DNA of 64,000 nt from Aliisedimentitalea scapharcae (lineage in GTDB: Bacteria > Pseudomonadota > Alphaproteobacteria > Rhodobacterales > Rhodobacteraceae): the NCBI RefSeq assembly GCF_045277565.1, contig NZ_CP123584.1:3720001-3784000 (forward strand), in the 5' to 3' direction. The notes under the pieces were generated by a model. The model was not told where the DNA came from. It saw only the letters and a list, made by a program, of their open reading frames with translations, and ran no database searches. Positions 61,873 through 64,000 of the stretch are shown one piece after another. Every line of letters starts with the position of its first letter. Positions within the stretch are counted from its first letter, which is position 1. Position numbers and translations under genes: made by a program.

Positions 61873-63495
61873 ATGACACATGCTAAGTCGGGGAGAATTG
61901 TCTTGCTTTGGGTTGTATTGTTGGTGCTCGCTGCGCTGATCATCCTTGTCGGGATCTGGTTTCTGCAACGCTATTACGCCAAGGCGGCGTTGGATACGGC
62001 GCTGGTACGTACCGGGTTCGGGGGACGCCGTGTGGTGACGGATGGCGGGTGTCTGGCGTTGCCGATCCTGCATCAGGTTCAAAAGGTCTCGATGGGGGCT
62101 TTGACATTTGCCACCACCAGACAGGGCCGCGACGCGGTGCTGACCCGGGACCAGATGCGTGCAGATGTGGTGTTCGAATTCGAACTGCGGGTCGCTCCGT
62201 CCGAAGACGCCATCGCAACCGCCGCCCAAACCCTGGGCCAGCGCATTGCCCGGGGCGGAAATACCGTACAGGGCGTTCTGGCCGGGACATTGGTCAACGC
62301 CATACAGAATGCTGCCGCGGCGCGTACTTTGGACGAAATCCATCTGGATCGGTCCGGTTTCTCTGCGGATGTTGCGCAAGCCATCGAAACACAGGCCAGC
62401 CTGTTGGGGCTGACGCTGGTTTCGGCCTCGCTGATCTCGGTTGACCAAAGCGATCTGGCGCAGTTGAACGAAAACAACGCATACAACGCGCAGGGGATGC
62501 GGCGGCTGGCCGAACTGGTCGCCGACCAGCGCAAGGCCCGCATCAAGGCCGAAACAGAATCCGACATCGCCGTGCGTGAAAGCAAATTGGCCCAACATCA
62601 ACGCCAGCTGGAGTTGCATCGTCAGGAACGCGAAGCCGAGATTGCCCAACAGGAACATCTGGCCCGGCTCGAAGCGGACGCGACATCGCGCCAGGATCAA
62701 GCCCGGGTTGAGGCCCAGCGCGCCAGTGAAACCGCCCGCATCGACAGCGAAGCGCGCGTCAAGACCACCCAGATCGAACAGGATGAAGCCCTTCGTAAAT
62801 CCGAAATGGCCGCCCTCCTGGCGCTCGAAGAGGCCAAGATTTCCAACGGAATCCAACTGGCCCGCAAACGGGCCGAAGAATCCGAAGCCAAAGCAGCCGA
62901 GGAACAGGCCCGCGCCCAGGTCCTGTTGGCTGGCGAACATGTTCAGGCACAAAAGGATCGCGCCGCGGCCGAACGTGAACACGCCATTGCCCGGCTGCAA
63001 CAGGACAAGGAACTGGATCTCGAAGCGGCCCGTGTCAAACGCGATGTCGACACCCTGTTGACCCGGGCACAGGCCGATGCCACCGCCGCCGCCAAAGTGG
63101 CCGAAACCGACCGGTTGCGCATGGAGGCAGAAGCCGCCGGTCGTGTCGCGCTCAACTCCGCTGAAAATACCCTCAGCGACGCGGTGATCCGGATGCGACT
63201 CGAAGAGCGCAAACTGGACCGGATGCCGGAAATCATGACCCAGATGATGAAGCCGGTGGAAAAGATCGACTCGATCCGCATCAACCAGATCTCCGGTGCC
63301 GGTGGCGCTGGAACCGGGGCAACCGAAGGTGTCGATGGGGCCTTTGGGGCCGCGATGGATCAGATCCTGGGCATGGCCGTGCGCCTACCCGCGATGAAAC
63401 AGATGGGCGAGGAAATCGGGCTCGACTTTGATGCCAACCTGGCCGGGCGCACCGCCGATTACGCCAACCGTATCAAACCAAAAGACAAAAGCTGA
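61873..63495 (+). CDS. SPFH/flotillin-like membrane protein
   Basis: 540 aa from ATG at 61873. A single N-terminal membrane helix (IVLLWVVLLVLAALIILVG) is followed by an SPFH/band-7 domain (about residues 35-200: FATTRQGRDAVLTRDQM; ELRVAPSED; SLLGLTLVSASLISVDQSD) and a long Ala/Glu/Arg-rich coiled coil (about 205-430), then a short G/A-rich segment with a terminal alpha region. This resembles flotillin/YqiK. The usual NfeD partner is not next to it; it lies between an AmiC-like protein and an amide-type binding protein, which is unusual. Confidence 0.88.
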   Translation: MTHAKSGRIVLLWVVLLVLAALIILVGIWFLQRYYAKAALDTALVRTGFGGRRVVTDGGCLALPILHQVQKVSMGALTFATTRQGRDAVLTRDQMRADVVFEFELRVAPSEDAIATAAQTLGQRIARGGNTVQGVLAGTLVNAIQNAAAARTLDEIHLDRSGFSADVAQAIETQASLLGLTLVSASLISVDQSDLAQLNENNAYNAQGMRRLAELVADQRKARIKAETESDIAVRESKLAQHQRQLELHRQEREAEIAQQEHLARLEADATSRQDQARVEAQRASETARIDSEARVKTTQIEQDEALRKSEMAALLALEEAKISNGIQLARKRAEESEAKAAEEQARAQVLLAGEHVQAQKDRAAAEREHAIARLQQDKELDLEAARVKRDVDTLLTRAQADATAAAKVAETDRLRMEAEAAGRVALNSAENTLSDAVIRMRLEERKLDRMPEIMTQMMKPVEKIDSIRINQISGAGGAGTGATEGVDGAFGAAMDQILGMAVRLPAMKQMGEEIGLDFDANLAGRTADYANRIKPKDKS

Positions 63496-63548
63496 AGCAG
63501 GGCAAACCCTGTTCATCTTCATCCAACAGACATCAAGGAGGACAAGAC

Positions 63549-64000
63549 ATGTCATTGAACAGACGTAATTTTCTGGCTGGAACCGCGGCCCTGACCGGAG
63601 CGGGCCTGCTGCCGCAGGTGGCCATGGCCGGGGACCGGATCAAACTGGGATCCGTTCTGGACACATCCGGCATCTTTGATGCCTATGGCAAACCGATGGA
63701 TATGGCCATGCGCCTGGCGGTGGACGAGATCAACCAGTCCGGCGGGCTGTTGGGCAAACAGGTCGAGGTCGTCGGTTATGACACCCAATCCGACATGGCG
63801 CTGTATTCGCAATACGGCCAACAGCTGACCCGTCAGGACAAAGTGGACGTGGTGCATGGCGGCATCCTGTCGGCCAGCCGTGAGGCAATCCGCCAGACCA
63901 TGCGCAAGACCAAGACGTTGTATTTCTATAATGTTCTGTACGAAGGCGGTGTGTGTGATCGCAACATCTTTATCAACGGCGTGACCCCGGCCCAACAGGT
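63549..64000 (+). CDS. Amide/urea-type ABC transporter substrate-binding protein (5' part)
   Basis: The gene runs off the right edge; 150 codons are visible. A perfect AAGGAGG site precedes the ATG. The N-terminus NRRNFLAGTAALTGAGLLP is a twin-arginine (Tat) signal, cleaved after VAMA. The mature protein starts DRIKLGSVLDTSGIFDAYGKPMDMA and continues with AVDEINQSGGLLGKQVE, as in urea (UrtA) and short-chain amide (FmdD) binding proteins. It is homologous to the AmiC-like protein at 60642 but exported. The rest of the transporter probably follows outside the window. Confidence 0.87.
   Translation, partial: MSLNRRNFLAGTAALTGAGLLPQVAMAGDRIKLGSVLDTSGIFDAYGKPMDMAMRLAVDEINQSGGLLGKQVEVVGYDTQSDMALYSQYGQQLTRQDKVDVVHGGILSASREAIRQTMRKTKTLYFYNVLYEGGVCDRNIFINGVTPAQQ

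Noticed and set aside
61501..63000. A 499-codon minus-strand frame opposite the SPFH gene
   Set aside because: It is the complement of coiled-coil codons and crosses the AT-rich regulatory dyad; no motif or ribosome site.

Overview
The window is high-GC, densely packed bacterial DNA. Its gene content fits a marine Rhodobacterales (Roseobacter-type) alphaproteobacterium: betaine-type ABC importers with double-length permeases, dimethylglycine-dehydrogenase-like FAD/GcvT proteins, a non-pyrrolysine MttB homologue, a TorTRS sensor set, glutathione-dependent formaldehyde dehydrogenase and indolepyruvate oxidoreductase. The species is not identifiable by reading alone. I saw no rRNA, tRNA, CRISPR array, insertion sequence or integrase.

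Layout. 1-8.8 kb: the end of iorA with iorB; a copA-cueR copper operon with a recognisable CueR-type promoter; frmA (formaldehyde detoxification) behind a 524-nt spacer carrying two dyads; and a CsoR/RcnR-family repressor with an NreB-like MFS exporter behind a GC-tract operator. 8.8-17.3 kb: a leftward catabolic operon (MttB-like methyltransferase, enolase-superfamily enzyme, MDR reductase, DMGDH-like enzyme, GlxA/AraC regulator) with a divergent LysR gene, probably for an N-methylated compound. 17.3-20.8 kb: a polar-amino-acid-type ABC importer, split divergently, with two AhpD/CMD-type proteins. 20.8-29.1 kb: a GST, a creatininase-family protein, and an acyl-CoA module (ACAD, biotin carboxylase, carboxyltransferase, MaoC hydratase, CitE-like lyase) divergently arranged around a TetR-type operator. 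29.3-33.6 kb: a MacB/LolD-type ABC efflux set.

33.6-43.9 kb: DeoR regulator, betaine-type importer 1, choline-kinase-like phosphotransferase, second DMGDH-like enzyme and an arylsulfatase/phosphonate-monoesterase-fold hydrolase, consistent with uptake and breakdown of a choline-like solute. 44-49.5 kb: a homologue of iodotyrosine deiodinase, a thioesterase, a cysteine-synthase-like PLP enzyme, a nitrilase-family amidase, a creatinase-like protein and a GntR regulator. 49.5-58.4 kb: betaine-type importer 2 beside torR, torS and torT. Two decamers matching the enterobacterial tor box lie between the importer and torR, so TMAO sensing may control an importer here and not a TMAO reductase. 58.5-64 kb: an MmgE/PrpD protein, then MarR, an AmiC-like cytoplasmic binding protein, an SPFH/flotillin-like protein and the start of an amide/urea-type binding protein, linked by a repeated TTGAnTTGGAAA motif.

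The common theme is acquisition and dismantling of small N-containing osmolytes (betaines, TMAO-like compounds, amides, amino acids), with demethylation likely to yield formaldehyde-level carbon that frmA could detoxify. Domain calls come from reading motifs; no database search was run, and comparisons with known proteins are from memory.
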